Numbered from the stretch's first letter, positions 1 to 9,887 are shown. The stretch: 64,000 bases of DNA from Rikenellaceae bacterium (GCA_015060115.1 SUZB01000003.1:1-64000), one strand, 5' to 3'. The notes: generated by a model from the sequence alone, not told the origin. Program-made: numbers and translations.

Positions 1-124
1 TTCCTTTCTTTATATTTCGTTTAGCTACTATTTTTGCATGATTCTTTTCAATCCCCACTGGTTTTTCGGACTGATCCCTTATTGGGGCTCACTGTAAAAT
101 TCCGATGGGGGAGCAAAAAAGTTA

Positions 125-163
125 GGGCTTATTGGTCTGTCTACTATTTTGACCAATAAGCCC
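125..163 (-). terminator. Terminator of the pst operon
   Basis: A perfect 13-base inverted repeat (GGGCTTATTGGTC and its complement) surrounds a 13-base loop. On the minus strand it is followed by a short run of T (complement of 115-120). It sits 24 bases past the pstB stop codon and fits a Rho-independent terminator. Bases 1-124 show no gene. Confidence 0.75.
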
Positions 164-186
164 AATAAGCCCGAAAGGTGGATTTT

Positions 187-954
187 TTAGCCCATCCTGC
201 CTGTAAGGTAGGCCTTGGTGCGCTCGTCCGAGGGGTTGGAGAACATCGTGGCGGTGTCGCCATACTCAACCAACTCGCCGAGGTACATAAACATCGACTT
301 TGAGGATATTCTCATTGCCTGACCCATATTGTGGGTAACAATCAAGATAGTTACCTCCTTCTGAAGCTCCTGCATCAGCTCCTCGATATGCGCAGTGGCA
401 ATAGGGTCGAGTGCCGAGGTAGGCTCGTCCATAAGCAGAATATCGGGCTTCATAGCCAAGGCGCGAGCGATGCAGAGACGCTGCTGCTGACCACCCGAAA
501 GGAAGGTGCCCTTCTTATTTAGCACATCCTTAACCTCGTCCCACAGCGCCACACTTCGTAGTGAGCGTTCAACGGTCTCGTCTTTCTCGGTTTTCGACAG
601 GCGTATGCCATTGAGCGCATAGCCCGAAAGCACATTGTCGTAGATGCTCATCGTGGGAAATGGCTGAGGGCGCTGAAAGACCATACCCACCCTGCGACGC
701 ACATCGATAGGCTCCATCGAGAGGATATTTTCGCCATTGAGCAATATCTCGCCATCGACACGGATGTTGGGATATAGGCTGTGCATTAGGTTTACGGCAC
801 GCAGTAGCGTACTTTTGCCGCAACCCGAAGGTCCCATTATGGCGGTGATACTATTTCGTTCGATGGCTGCCGATACATACTTTACCGCCATCGTCTGCTT
901 GGTGTACGACACGCAAGTCTTATTAAATTCAAGTATAGGTGTTACTGATTCCAT
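187..954 (-). CDS. pstB: Phosphate ABC transporter ATP-binding protein PstB
   Basis: Cytoplasmic ATPase that powers high-affinity phosphate import through PstCA. The 255-residue protein has Walker A GPSGCGKS (41-48), a Q-loop near Gln94, signature LSGGQQQ (152-158), Walker B ILLMDE (172-177) and the H-loop His near 208. This is the normal PstB length and motif spacing. Its start overlaps the pstA end by 13 bases, so the two are probably translationally coupled. It is the last gene before a strong terminator; no phoU follows in the window, although phoU often closes this operon in other bacteria. Confidence 0.96.
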   Translation of the reverse strand: MESVTPILEFNKTCVSYTKQTMAVKYVSAAIERNSITAIMGPSGCGKSTLLRAVNLMHSLYPNIRVDGEILLNGENILSMEPIDVRRRVGMVFQRPQPFPTMSIYDNVLSGYALNGIRLSKTEKDETVERSLRSVALWDEVKDVLNKKGTFLSGGQQQRLCIARALAMKPDILLMDEPTSALDPIATAHIEELMQELQKEVTILIVTHNMGQAMRISSKSMFMYLGELVEYGDTATMFSNPSDERTKAYLTGRMG

Positions 955-1808
955 CTCTTTGCAAGATATTTAGCCGTAAGATTTAATGTAAGAACAAATA
1001 GTAATAGGAAGAGTGATGCACCCCAAATCAGCTCTTGTAGGTTGGGGTCGTTGAAGAACTCCCAGATAAGCAGAGGCACCGCCGATATGGGCTTGTCAAT
1101 GGCAAAGCGGATAAACGAGCAACCGAGGGCGGTGAACATAAGTGGTGCGGTCTCGCCAATAACGCGCGAGATAGCCAACAAGATACCGGTAAAGATACCT
1201 CCGAAGGCTGCGGGAAGTTGCACCTTAAGCATCACGCGGGCACGATTGCCACCGAGTGCCAAGCCAGCCTCTTTGAGCGATGCGGGCAGAATCGTCAATG
1301 TCTCCTCCGTAGAGCGGATAATAAGCGGAAGCATCATAATGAAGAGTGCCACGCTACCAGCTATCGCCGAGTAGCCCTTCATAGGCACAACCACCCAGAT
1401 ATAGACCACAATACCGATAATAACAGAGGGTGTACCCTGCAATAGGTCAGTAAGATAGCTTACTATCTTGGCAAACTTATTTTTTGGGTTTTCGGCCAAA
1501 TATGCACCGCAGAGGATACCTACGGGAATTGCAAAGATGGCTGCCATAGAGAGCATTAGCAGTGTTCCTATGATACCGTTTGCAATACCTCCCGGAATAG
1601 GCTCTCCTGCTTCGATAGCCATCATCGCCTTATAGGCTGTCGGCGTCGGCTCGGTAAAGAACGACCACGATAGTTGGTCGTAACCACGCAGAAATACCTC
1701 GCCCAAGATTGCAAAGAGGGGAACTGCCGTGAGGGCAGCCAAGAGGCAGACGCCCCACAACAGCGCCTTATCCTTTGCCAAGCGTTTTATAATTCTCCTT
1801 TTTTCCAT
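942..1808 (-). CDS. pstA: Phosphate ABC transporter permease PstA
   Basis: Inner-membrane permease subunit that pairs with PstC to form the phosphate channel. The 288 residues hold about six hydrophobic segments and an EAA-type loop near the middle ([16 protein letters not shown]) that contacts PstB. Only two bases separate it from pstC upstream and it overlaps pstB downstream, so it lies inside one transcript. Length and topology are typical of PstA. Confidence 0.95.
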   Translation of the reverse strand: MEKRRIIKRLAKDKALLWGVCLLAALTAVPLFAILGEVFLRGYDQLSWSFFTEPTPTAYKAMMAIEAGEPIPGGIANGIIGTLLMLSMAAIFAIPVGILCGAYLAENPKNKFAKIVSYLTDLLQGTPSVIIGIVVYIWVVVPMKGYSAIAGSVALFIMMLPLIIRSTEETLTILPASLKEAGLALGGNRARVMLKVQLPAAFGGIFTGILLAISRVIGETAPLMFTALGCSFIRFAIDKPISAVPLLIWEFFNDPNLQELIWGASLFLLLFVLTLNLTAKYLAKRWNQ

Positions 1809-1810
1809 AG

Positions 1811-2668
1811 TTATGCTATTCTTGCGCGTTTAATCATTAGTTTGCCTATCAGGTTGATAACTGCCGTGATAAGGAATAGTATCAGGCCGATGGCAATGAG
1901 TGAAGAGAGTCGTAAATCGTCAGCCTCGCCAAACTGGTTGGCAATGATTGATGCCATTGAGTTGCCTGTCGAGGTGATTGAGTCGGGAATGTTATTCGTA
2001 TTGCCGATAAGCATCGTCACGGTCATCGTCTCGCCCAAGGCACGGCCGATAGCTAAGATATACGAAGAGAAGATACCTGAGCCGGCAACGGGAAATACAA
2101 CCTTGCGGATAACCTCGGCACGGGTAGCGCCAAGGCTATATGCACCCTCCTTAAGGTCGTTGGGCACCATCTTGATAAACTCGGCACTCAGCGAGGCGGC
2201 GTAGGGCACAATCATAATAGCCAAGACCAGCGATGCGGTGAGGACACCAGAGCCCTGTGGCGAGATGTTGAGCGCCATAATGAGTGGGCGCAGGGTGTAG
2301 AAGCCCCACAGGCCGTAGATAATCGAGGGGATACCCGCCAAAAGGTCGGTTACGGTGCTCAATATTGCGGCAATGCGTCTTCCTTTGAAATACTCGCCCA
2401 CGAACATCGCAACGGGGAGCGAAAAGGGGATACAGAAGATAAGGGCAAGGAGCGTAGTCATCAGCGTACCGGTGATGAATGGCAAAGCGCCATACTGCTC
2501 CTCACCCTCGGTGTAACTCCACTCAGATGAGGTCAAAAACTTAAAGAATCCAAAGTGCTCGAAAGCCTCGTATGCGTCAGTGACGAGGGCGTAAACTACG
2601 CCCCCGCACACTACGGGCATTATCGCTGCCGCTAAGAACAATAGGATTTTATATAACTTATCGCTCAT
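1811..2668 (-). CDS. pstC: Phosphate ABC transporter permease PstC
   Basis: Partner permease of PstA in the phosphate importer. The 285-residue protein starts with a membrane segment (residues ~7-28), followed by further hydrophobic helices and the coupling loop DLKEGAYSLGATRAEV. It starts eight bases after the pstS stop and ends two bases before pstA, as expected for a tightly packed pst operon. Confidence 0.95.
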   Translation of the reverse strand: MSDKLYKILLFLAAAIMPVVCGGVVYALVTDAYEAFEHFGFFKFLTSSEWSYTEGEEQYGALPFITGTLMTTLLALIFCIPFSLPVAMFVGEYFKGRRIAAILSTVTDLLAGIPSIIYGLWGFYTLRPLIMALNISPQGSGVLTASLVLAIMIVPYAASLSAEFIKMVPNDLKEGAYSLGATRAEVIRKVVFPVAGSGIFSSYILAIGRALGETMTVTMLIGNTNNIPDSITSTGNSMASIIANQFGEADDLRLSSLIAIGLILFLITAVINLIGKLMIKRARIA

Positions 2669-2676
2669 AGCTATGG

Positions 2677-3738
2677 TTAAATGAGTATCGATACACCATC
2701 GTAAGTTACAGTCTTCAAATTCGTGAGACTCAGCTCCTTAGCCTTCGGAGGAAGTGGTGCGTAGTGTACATCGATTGTGATGTGTTGCGCCTCGTCCGAA
2801 AGGATATACTTCACGAGGTCGAGCGTTGCCTTTGCCTGCTCCTTGGAGCGGTCAGAGTAGTTCTGCTCCTTGTAGATGATAATCCAAGTAAAGGTTGAGA
2901 TGGGGTATGCGCCAACGGCATTGGCATTGGTGATAGAGCAACGAGTATCTACCGGAATGTCGCCCGCCGCCGCTGCCGAGATGCTCGCTGTTGAGGGTAG
3001 AACAAACTCACCTCTTGCGTTCTGGATGCGTGCATAGGGGAGCTTCTGAGCAAAGGCATACTCCGAGCCTACATAGCCGATAGTATTCTTTGTCTGCTTA
3101 ACGATGCTTGCCACGCCGGGGTTACCCTTTGCTGCCTGTCCCGAAGGGAAGTTTACAGACTTGCCTGCACCATACTTCGAAGCCCACATCGAACTAACCT
3201 TTGTAAGATAGTCGGTGAATACGAATGTCGTACCCGAACCATCAGAGCGATATACAGGGATAATGGCCTCTGCGGGGAGCTCAACATCGGGGTTGAGAGC
3301 TGCCAAGCGCTCATCGTTCCACATCTTAATCTCGCCAGCAAAGATGTCGGCGATAACCTCGCCAGATAGTCTTAGCTCCTTGACACCATCGAGGTTGTAG
3401 GCAACAACCACAGCACCCATACAGGTGGGAATATGCACTACGGGCTCCATCTCTGCCATCTCCTTGTCCGAGAGGAAGGCATCGCTACCTGCGAAATCGA
3501 CAATCTTATCTCGGAGGTTGCGTACACCACCGCCTGAGCCGATACCACCGTAGGCTACCTGATCGCCCTTTAACTCGGCAAACTGCTCAAAAACAACATT
3601 GTAGAAGGGTAGAGGGAAGGTTGCACCAGCACCCGAAAGCTCCTGCGACTCACGACCGCCATTGTTGGCGTTGCCACCACACGCTACAAAGGCAAGCGTT
3701 GCGGCCAATGTCATTGCTGACTTAAAAATCTTTTTCAT
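2677..3738 (-). CDS. pstS: Phosphate-binding lipoprotein PstS
   Basis: Extracytoplasmic phosphate receptor that delivers phosphate to PstCA. The 353 residues begin with a lipoprotein signal ending at Cys20 (LAFVAC), so it should be anchored in the membrane after processing. The phosphate-site signatures GAGATFPLPFY, the glycine-rich GSGGG stretch, the DFAGSD segment and YRSDGSGTT are all present. It lies 30 bases behind the porin gene and leads directly into pstC. Confidence 0.95.
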   Translation of the reverse strand: MKKIFKSAMTLAATLAFVACGGNANNGGRESQELSGAGATFPLPFYNVVFEQFAELKGDQVAYGGIGSGGGVRNLRDKIVDFAGSDAFLSDKEMAEMEPVVHIPTCMGAVVVAYNLDGVKELRLSGEVIADIFAGEIKMWNDERLAALNPDVELPAEAIIPVYRSDGSGTTFVFTDYLTKVSSMWASKYGAGKSVNFPSGQAAKGNPGVASIVKQTKNTIGYVGSEYAFAQKLPYARIQNARGEFVLPSTASISAAAAGDIPVDTRCSITNANAVGAYPISTFTWIIIYKEQNYSDRSKEQAKATLDLVKYILSDEAQHITIDVHYAPLPPKAKELSLTNLKTVTYDGVSILI

Positions 3739-3768
3739 ACTCTTATAGTTATTAATTGTTTATCTTTT

Positions 3769-4749
3769 TTAGAATCCGAAGTAGCAGTTGATATATGCCG
3801 AGTAGGCACTCTTTGCACCATCGACCTTAGGCATGCTCACTCTAAAGTTGGGGGCAATCTTCACATACTTGCCCAACTTGAACTGAGCACCGAGAATTGC
3901 AGCACGCTCATCCTTAGCGATACTCCAATCATCGTTTGAGTAGAGGTCGTCAAATCGGGCATAGATGTCTGCGAACTTTGCAACCTTAGCCGATGCAAAC
4001 ACCGAGTAGCCGTACTGGTTGGCGTTGTCGGCATAGCCTGCATTCCACATCTGGTTGTACTCAGCACCGATTGTAAATTTGTCGTGCTTGTATCCTGCGA
4101 AAGCAGCCAAGTTTACGATACTCTTCTTGCTCTCGTCGCCACTCTCATTTAGACCGCCATAAACACGAATCTGGAAGCCCTTAACGGGTGTTAGCGTCAA
4201 GCCTAAGCCATAGTTAAGGCCATCAATCTTCTGAATCTTCTTGTAACCCTCGCCATTTACGATAATCGCATCGGCCGAGATCCAGTCGGCAAACTTGTAG
4301 GCTACCGAGATACCCAAATCGGCGCTATTACCGAACTTATACTCGTCTTGGAACGACTTCATAATGTAGCGATAACCCCAGAACTTCTCCTGAAAGTTGA
4401 ACTGTGTGGTAGATATCAAACCGCCATTGAGTGTAAGGTTGCCCCTCTTCCACGCCACCATCGCATTCTTGATGTAGGCGATGCGCTGATAGTCATCTAC
4501 ATTTGATGACTTGCCAATATCCATTACGGCCTTTGCCGAGAGACCCTTGCCAAAGTTGTACTCGTAGCCAAAGTAGCTACGCTCCAACTCGAAGCCTCGG
4601 TCGTCGTTCTGCGCACCAAAGCCAGTGTGGAAATTGCCGAATACCTGAACAATCGCCTTGCCCTTGGGCTCCTCCGTTTTCGTATCCTGCGCCTGTGCAG
4701 TGATACCGATGCAGGATAGAAGACCTGCCAAGATTACCATTTTCTTCAT
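3769..4749 (-). CDS. Outer-membrane porin of the phosphate operon
   Basis: Predicted beta-barrel channel, probably for phosphate or polyphosphate entry, inferred from its place as first gene of the pst operon. I start it at 4749 (about 326 residues) because this gives a clean signal peptide, MKKMVILAGLLSCIGITAQAQ-like, ending in AQA. An upstream in-frame start at 4794 would add 15 charged residues in front of the signal. Alternating hydrophobic strands and a C-terminal aromatic end (CYFGF) support a barrel. Sequence resembles phosphate-selective porin O/P-type proteins of Bacteroidetes; substrate specificity is not shown by sequence. Confidence 0.8.
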   Translation of the reverse strand: MKKMVILAGLLSCIGITAQAQDTKTEEPKGKAIVQVFGNFHTGFGAQNDDRGFELERSYFGYEYNFGKGLSAKAVMDIGKSSNVDDYQRIAYIKNAMVAWKRGNLTLNGGLISTTQFNFQEKFWGYRYIMKSFQDEYKFGNSADLGISVAYKFADWISADAIIVNGEGYKKIQKIDGLNYGLGLTLTPVKGFQIRVYGGLNESGDESKKSIVNLAAFAGYKHDKFTIGAEYNQMWNAGYADNANQYGYSVFASAKVAKFADIYARFDDLYSNDDWSIAKDERAAILGAQFKLGKYVKIAPNFRVSMPKVDGAKSAYSAYINCYFGF

Positions 4750-4798
4750 AGTTAATAGTGTTTTTAAGTTAATCTTACTCTCTTGTTTTTTCACACTG

Positions 4799-4806
4799 CA
4801 AAAGTA
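4799..4806 (-). promoter_or_regulatory. -7 box for the porin-pst operon
   Basis: On the minus strand the bases read TACTTTTG, matching the Bacteroidota TAnnTTTG box about 50 bases before the porin start. The -33 element is not well conserved, which would suit activation by the divergently encoded response regulator (inference). Confidence 0.5.
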
Positions 4807-4905
4807 TCGGCAATAGATTTCATAAATGTTTCAAAAAAATTAGTATTTCGTGAAATGCTGATTATAAGCTAAATATTACATTTTTGTTAAATGTCGTTTT
4901 GGCTC

Positions 4906-4936
4906 TTTCGCCATTCGTCAAAACAGTGTAATTTTG
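4906..4936 (+). promoter_or_regulatory. Promoter of the phoB-phoR pair
   Basis: TTTC at 4906-4909 and TAATTTTG at 4929-4936 are separated by 19 bases, the usual Bacteroidota arrangement. Transcription should start near 4943. The box overlaps an upstream in-frame TTG codon, which therefore cannot be the start of the regulator; ATG at 4961 is the start. Confidence 0.7.
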
Positions 4937-4960
4937 CGGTGTATTAATATAATAAGGTAT

Positions 4961-5662
4961 ATGGCAACAAATCGTATTTTGATTGTGGATGATGAGGAGA
5001 CCCTGTGCGAGGTGCTAAAGCTCAATCTTGAGAATGAGGGCTATGATGTCGATACGGCATTTAGCGCAGAGCAGGCCTTGGGCTATAATCTAAAGGAGTA
5101 TTCGCTAATCTTGCTCGATATTATGATGGGCGAGATAAGCGGTATCAAGATGGCAAAGATGCTTAAGAGCGATGTCGAGACAGCCGATATTCCCATAATA
5201 TTCTGCACGGCACGCGACACGGAGGACGATATGATTATGGGCCTAAACCTCGGTGCCGATGACTATATTATAAAGCCCTACACCGTGCGTAATGTTGTTG
5301 CCCGCGTTAAGAGTGTTCTGCGCCGAGCGACCAACCATAAAAGCGCCAACACCACCCCTTCCGAAAAGCCTAACCAGTTGGTTGTCGATGGCCTCTGCCT
5401 CGATTTGGAGTTTAAGCGTTGCACGGTCGATGGCGAGGAGGTGCGATTGGCCCGAAAGGAGTTCGAGTTGTTGGCCTATCTTATAAAGCATCGTGGAAAG
5501 ATATGTTCGCGCGAGCAGATCCTAAGTCGTGTATGGAGCGATGAGGTGGTTGTCCTCGACCGCACCATAGATGTGAATATCACCCGCCTACGCTCCAAGA
5601 TTGGGGCATACGGCTCATATATTGTAACCCGTTCAGGCTTTGGTTATGGCTTCCGCGACTAA
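4961..5662 (+). CDS. phoB: PhoB-type response regulator
   Basis: Cytoplasmic transcription factor of the OmpR/PhoB family, 233 residues. The receiver domain carries the acidic pair Asp10/Asp11, phosphoacceptor Asp53, Thr83 and Lys105. The C-terminal winged helix (about 135-230) includes the RxxILxxVW and RTIDVNITRLRSKIG segments. The start at 4961 is chosen because an upstream TTG lies inside the promoter box. Divergent from the pst operon and overlapping the kinase gene, it most likely controls phosphate starvation genes (inference from context). Confidence 0.88.
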   Translation: MATNRILIVDDEETLCEVLKLNLENEGYDVDTAFSAEQALGYNLKEYSLILLDIMMGEISGIKMAKMLKSDVETADIPIIFCTARDTEDDMIMGLNLGADDYIIKPYTVRNVVARVKSVLRRATNHKSANTTPSEKPNQLVVDGLCLDLEFKRCTVDGEEVRLARKEFELLAYLIKHRGKICSREQILSRVWSDEVVVLDRTIDVNITRLRSKIGAYGSYIVTRSGFGYGFRD

Positions 5663-6932
5663 TCTCTCGTTTCACAAGCGACTATTTCTGCAACTTATCG
5701 CCTTTTCGTGGGTGATGGTGCTCTGCTTCGTGGGCTTCCAATATATCCGCGAGAAGGAGTACAAATCCGAGTTCTTGAATGCTCAACTGCAGCAGTACAA
5801 TCGCCATCTGCTCGTTGCCGTAGAGGAGGGAGAGCCCTATGAGACCTATATTGCATCACACGAAAAGCCATTTGATGACCTCCGCATAACGCTTATCACT
5901 CTTACGGGTGCTGTAATCTACGACAATGCCATACCGCTCGACTCGCTCGACAACCACCGAGGTCGCCCAGAGGTGGCAGCAGCCTTAACTGCTGGCGAGG
6001 GGTATAACATCGGCAGACAATCGACAAGCGATGGGCGCGAATATTTCTACTCGGCAACCTCGGGCGATAGGGTTGTTGTCCGCACAGCAATTCCCTACTC
6101 AAGCACACTGCAAGACCTCCTTGAGGCGGACTGGTCGTTTCTCGTTGTGATGATATCTATTGCGCTTGTGATGAGCGTGGTGGCATACTTCACCACTCGC
6201 CGACTTGGCAAGGATATAGAGCGTGTCAATCGCTATGAGGCCGAGCAGGAGCAAAACCGCCTTAAACGACAGCTTACGAACAATATCAACCATGAGCTTA
6301 AGACCCCCGTTGCATCTATTCAGGTGTGCCTCGAAACACTGCTTTCGGGCATCACTCTCAGCGACGATAAGCGTCAGGAGCTAATCGAAAGATGCTATGC
6401 GCACAACGACCGCCTACGCCGACTGCTTAACGATGTGTCGCTTATCACACGAATGGAGGATGGTAGTGCGCTGATTAATCGTGAGAGGGTGTTAATCAAC
6501 GAGATAATAGATGAGGTTGCCGATGAGCTGGAGATGTTGCCTGAGGAGGAGCGCTTGATGTTGCATTTAGATTTTCACGATGAGGTTATCATCGATGGCA
6601 ACCCCTCGTTGCTTGGCTCAATATTCCGCAACCTAACCGAAAATGCCATAGCCTACTCCGATGGCAAGAATATCTATATATCGTTGCTCGAAAATAGCGA
6701 TAAGGGGTGCCGCATACGCTTCGAAGATGATGGCAAGGGCATAGAGCCAAGGCATCTTTCGCACCTCTTCGAGAGATTCTATCGTGTGGATAAGGGTCGC
6801 TCACGCCAAAAGGGTGGCACAGGACTGGGTCTTGCCATTGTAAAGCACGCTGTACTGTTTCACGGCGGCACTATCACAGTTACAAATAGACCAAATGGCG
6901 GATTAAGGTTTGACTTTACTCTGTGTAAATAA
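5646..6932 (+). CDS. phoR: PhoR-type sensor histidine kinase
   Basis: Membrane sensor kinase, 428 residues from the ATG at 5646, overlapping the regulator gene by 17 bases. Two membrane helices (about 15-31 and 164-182) bracket a ~130-residue extracytoplasmic sensor region. Then come the H-box with NHELKTP (His216), the N-box NLTENAI, the DDGKGI box and the GTGLGLAIV box. The paired regulator and the adjacent pst operon point to phosphate sensing. The signal bound is not known from sequence; no cytoplasmic PAS domain was recognised. Confidence 0.85.
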   Translation: MASATNLSFHKRLFLQLIAFSWVMVLCFVGFQYIREKEYKSEFLNAQLQQYNRHLLVAVEEGEPYETYIASHEKPFDDLRITLITLTGAVIYDNAIPLDSLDNHRGRPEVAAALTAGEGYNIGRQSTSDGREYFYSATSGDRVVVRTAIPYSSTLQDLLEADWSFLVVMISIALVMSVVAYFTTRRLGKDIERVNRYEAEQEQNRLKRQLTNNINHELKTPVASIQVCLETLLSGITLSDDKRQELIERCYAHNDRLRRLLNDVSLITRMEDGSALINRERVLINEIIDEVADELEMLPEEERLMLHLDFHDEVIIDGNPSLLGSIFRNLTENAIAYSDGKNIYISLLENSDKGCRIRFEDDGKGIEPRHLSHLFERFYRVDKGRSRQKGGTGLGLAIVKHAVLFHGGTITVTNRPNGGLRFDFTLCK

Positions 6933-6938
6933 TAAGAA

Positions 6939-6975
6939 GGCGTATGTTGAGAACCATATATTTTCTTCATACGCC
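6939..6975. terminator. First hairpin after phoR
   Basis: GGCGTATG (6939-6946) pairs with CATACGCC (6968-6975), starting seven bases past the phoR stop codon. No T-run follows directly, so it may be an mRNA 3'-end stem rather than a terminator on its own. Confidence 0.4.
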
Positions 6976-7037
6976 CTGTTTCCTATTCGGGGACTGTAGG
7001 TCAAAATAGTAGATAAAATAGAGGAAATAACAAAAGA

Positions 7038-7074
7038 AGTAGGTATCTTTGGTGGTGTACCATAGATACCTACT
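7038..7074. terminator. Bidirectional terminator between phoR and htrA
   Basis: A 10-base perfect inverted repeat (AGTAGGTATC and complement), extended by an inner GGT/ACC pair, is followed by CTCTTTTTT on the plus strand. A-rich sequence lies on its other side. It separates two convergent genes and can serve both. Confidence 0.75.
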
Positions 7075-7097
7075 CTCTTTTTTGACTATGCAGTGGC

Positions 7098-8567
7098 TTA
7101 CTCCACAATCATATAGCTTGATGCTCGGCCGTTGGGGTAGACGCCATCAATGGAACGGATCTTGTCCGTAAGGCGTGCAAGGTCGTCGATGCTTCGTATC
7201 TGTCGGTCGTTGATATGGGTGATGATATAGCCCTCCTTTATGCGGGCTCGCTCCAACAATCCACCCTGCTTAATCTTTACGACTTGCACTCCGCCACGAA
7301 TATCGAGTGCCTTGGCGCTCTTCTCCGAGATAGTCTCGAATTGGCCACCCAGCGCAGCCTCGACATCTACGCTCTCGGGGCTGAGAAGCGAGGTTTCGCC
7401 CGCCTTATTCTGAAGTGTAGCCTTGGTGGTAATCTCCTTCTCGCCACGGCGTAGCTTAAGTGTAATCTCATCACCGGGTCGGCGCTTGCCAATCTGCTCA
7501 AGGAAGGTTGCCGAGTCGTTTACCGCAACGCCATCTACCGAGAGGATAACATCGCCCTTGCGAAGACCCGCCTCGGATGCTGCGCCACCCTCCGCGACAG
7601 AGGCTACATAGATGCCGCCAATCTCCTTGATGTCGCTATCGTCGCCCAACTCGTCGATAAACTGCTGGTCGATAGCGCGGAACGAGATGCCAAGCACAGC
7701 ACGCTGTACTACGCCCGACTCCTTAAGGTCTACAACAACCTTGCGCACAATGGTCTCAGGCACGGCAAACGAGTAGCCAACATAGCTGCCTGTCGAGGTC
7801 TTGATGATGGTGTTGATACCCACCAACTCGCCACGAGTGTTTACCAAGGCACCGCCCGAATTACCGGGGTTTACTGCTGCATCGGTCTGGATAAACGACT
7901 CGATGCCGTAGCGGTTGTTGAGCGCACCGAGCTGTCGTGCCTTTGCCGAAACGATGCCTGCGGTGATTGTAGACTGAAGCTCCATAGGGTAGCCAATGGC
8001 GAGCACCCACTCGCCGAGGCGCAAGTCGTCAGACGAGCCAAAGGGTAGGGTAGGCAGGCCAGAGGCATCAATCTTGATAAGTGCAACATCTGTTGCGGGG
8101 TCGGTGCCTATGGTCTTAGCATCGAAGGCACGACCATCGGGGAGTGTAACACGCAGTTTTGTAGCGCCCTCGATAACATGGTTGTTCGTCACGATGTAGC
8201 CATCTTCCGAGATAATCACGCCTGAGCCACCAGCCTTAGCCTCACGCTGCTGTGTGCCACCTTGAGGGTAGCCAAAGAACTCAAAGAAGGGATCGAAGTA
8301 TTGGCGACCCTCGACCTGCTTGGTTGCTACGATATTGACAACAGCCTTTACAGCATTCTCTGCTGCGTATGTTAGGTCGGGGTACTCTGCCGGCACAACG
8401 CTCGCTGCAAAGAGCGCATCGGTAGCGGCATTCTCGCTAAATGGTGAGGTTGAGTGAGTTGCCTCTGTTAGGTTGTCGCTTGAAATGGTGTCGGCCACAC
8501 GAAGTGTAGCAAGCGTGGTTGCAGCCGAAAGTGCAACAACGCCAAAAATAACAAATAGTCGTTTCAT
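7098..8567 (-). CDS. HtrA/DegQ-type periplasmic serine protease
   Basis: Envelope quality-control protease and chaperone, about 489 residues. An N-terminal signal segment is followed by the trypsin-like domain with catalytic His130 (TNNHVIEGA), Asp160 (TDVALIKI) and Ser237 (NPGNSGGAL). PDZ1 spans about 300-385 and PDZ2 the C-terminal ~80 residues, giving the standard DegP/DegQ layout. I use the ATG at 8567; a GTG two codons upstream is possible. It is transcribed alone, divergent from a lipoprotein gene. No clear promoter was found in 8568-8814. Confidence 0.93.
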   Translation of the reverse strand: MKRLFVIFGVVALSAATTLATLRVADTISSDNLTEATHSTSPFSENAATDALFAASVVPAEYPDLTYAAENAVKAVVNIVATKQVEGRQYFDPFFEFFGYPQGGTQQREAKAGGSGVIISEDGYIVTNNHVIEGATKLRVTLPDGRAFDAKTIGTDPATDVALIKIDASGLPTLPFGSSDDLRLGEWVLAIGYPMELQSTITAGIVSAKARQLGALNNRYGIESFIQTDAAVNPGNSGGALVNTRGELVGINTIIKTSTGSYVGYSFAVPETIVRKVVVDLKESGVVQRAVLGISFRAIDQQFIDELGDDSDIKEIGGIYVASVAEGGAASEAGLRKGDVILSVDGVAVNDSATFLEQIGKRRPGDEITLKLRRGEKEITTKATLQNKAGETSLLSPESVDVEAALGGQFETISEKSAKALDIRGGVQVVKIKQGGLLERARIKEGYIITHINDRQIRSIDDLARLTDKIRSIDGVYPNGRASSYMIVE

Positions 8568-8814
8568 AATCACAAATTTTTAGTTTCAAGCGTCAATCTT
8601 CTACTCCATAGGCAATCCTTAGTTTTAGTTTTGTGCAATAATAACGCCGATATATGCGCCGATATTGTGTATATTGTAAAACTTTGCGGTTTTCAGGGAG
8701 TTTTCATGAAGGGATGATTGCATTGTCCGCTTTATCTATGACTACTCTCTGACTACTCCCTGTTATATTTCTCCCTGTTTTTTCTACCCGTTCTCTCTGT
8801 TTTGCTCTTTTCTC

Positions 8815-8845
8815 TTTGAGTTTTGCTCATAAAGTTGTATCTTTG
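8815..8845 (+). promoter_or_regulatory. Promoter of the 8.9-kb lipoprotein gene
   Basis: TTTG (8815-8818), a 19-base spacer and TATCTTTG (8838-8845) form a near-perfect Bacteroidota promoter. The expected transcript start is near 8852, twelve bases before the chosen ATG. Confidence 0.8.
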
Positions 8846-8863
8846 TCTATAATCTTTTGCGCT

Positions 8864-9844
8864 ATGAAACTTTTTAGATTCTTGATGTTGGCCATTGTTG
8901 CCACGCTCTTTATTGCCTGTGAGCCTACTGTGGAGAAGCCACTGCCCGATAATCCTACTCCTGAGCAGCCTACGCCCGATGATCCAACGCCTGAGCCTGA
9001 GCCAGTCCCGGAGCCTGAGCAGGTGGGTAACTTTTTTGAGATAAAGGATATCTACAAAGCAGATATTACGGCAGATTCGGTATATGCTCATTGCGACGAT
9101 GAGATAACGACATATTTAATCTGCTACGGTAGGTGCAAGACCTTGGCCTATATAGAGGATGTGGCAAATGTTAGGTTATCAATCGAGGGCTACGGTGTAG
9201 GTGAGGCATTCGATATTGACTTTGCAACAAGTGATAAGAGCTTTACTATTAGTGTGTTGCTCTACGACAAGCAATACAATGTCTATGAGTATAAGTTATC
9301 TAACGAAAATCGTGATGACGTGGAGGGTAGGTTTACGCTGAAAGATGGTGTAATTAGCCTAAAACTATCGCTTGGCGACCTATTGTTGGAGAACTACTTC
9401 AAGGTAGATGCTTTTCGTTCAGTAAACGAGTGTACGGAGATTATCCCCGATACCTCTGAGGATATATATGCTCAGCTCTTTACGCCCGCCTCGGTTGTTT
9501 TGGATAATCGTGATGCATCGACACACTATATCTATGTGTCGAGCAAGGAGGGTATAACGACCGTTGAGGGTATGGCAGATGCCGAGTATATTGTAGCTTA
9601 TCCCTCGGAGGGTTGGGCCGATAAGCTTCTAAAGGGTAACTTTGTGGCTGGTGGCTCGTATCCCACAATGACCATTACGCTCAATGGCAAGACATATTCG
9701 AAGAGCGATTGCGGAGGCTTTAACTGTCAGTTTAAGGCCTACGATGCCGATAGAGGTGTAATAAAGCTAAATAGCAATCTTTACTACTCCGAGGGTGGTG
9801 GCGTTGCGCTCTACTATGATGGAGCGGTTACGCTTATTGAGTAG
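8864..9844 (+). CDS. Surface lipoprotein with proline-rich stalk
   Basis: Function unknown. The 326-residue product has a lipoprotein signal ending at Cys19 (LFIAC). A ~25-residue stalk of PTPEQ/PTPDD/PEPE repeats follows, typical of Bacteroidales lipoproteins displayed beyond the membrane. The remaining ~270 residues look beta-rich, and I recognise no catalytic motif. The ATG at 8864 is preferred over an upstream start because it lies just after the predicted transcript start and begins the signal peptide. It is a single-gene unit between a strong promoter and a terminator. Confidence 0.82.
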   Translation: MKLFRFLMLAIVATLFIACEPTVEKPLPDNPTPEQPTPDDPTPEPEPVPEPEQVGNFFEIKDIYKADITADSVYAHCDDEITTYLICYGRCKTLAYIEDVANVRLSIEGYGVGEAFDIDFATSDKSFTISVLLYDKQYNVYEYKLSNENRDDVEGRFTLKDGVISLKLSLGDLLLENYFKVDAFRSVNECTEIIPDTSEDIYAQLFTPASVVLDNRDASTHYIYVSSKEGITTVEGMADAEYIVAYPSEGWADKLLKGNFVAGGSYPTMTITLNGKTYSKSDCGGFNCQFKAYDADRGVIKLNSNLYYSEGGGVALYYDGAVTLIE

Positions 9845-9857
9845 CTGAATAAACGAT

Positions 9858-9887
9858 GAGGGCAAGGAGAAAATTCTCTTTGCCCTC
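9858..9887. terminator. Terminator between the lipoprotein and the TorF-like gene
   Basis: A 14-base stem (GAGGGCAAGGAGAA with its partner, one G-T pair) is followed by TTTGTTTG on the plus strand. It lies between two convergent genes and can end the lipoprotein transcript. Confidence 0.7.

Noticed and set aside
4934..4960. Upstream TTG start for the response regulator
   Set aside because: The TTG lies inside the -7 promoter box, so it would precede the transcript start.
140..7013. A perfect 15-base inverted match (TCTACTATTTTGACC at 140-154 and its complement at 6999-7013) flanking the pst-pho region
   Set aside because: By rough count one or two such 15-base matches are expected by chance among all position pairs in 64 kb, and the flanks do not extend it.
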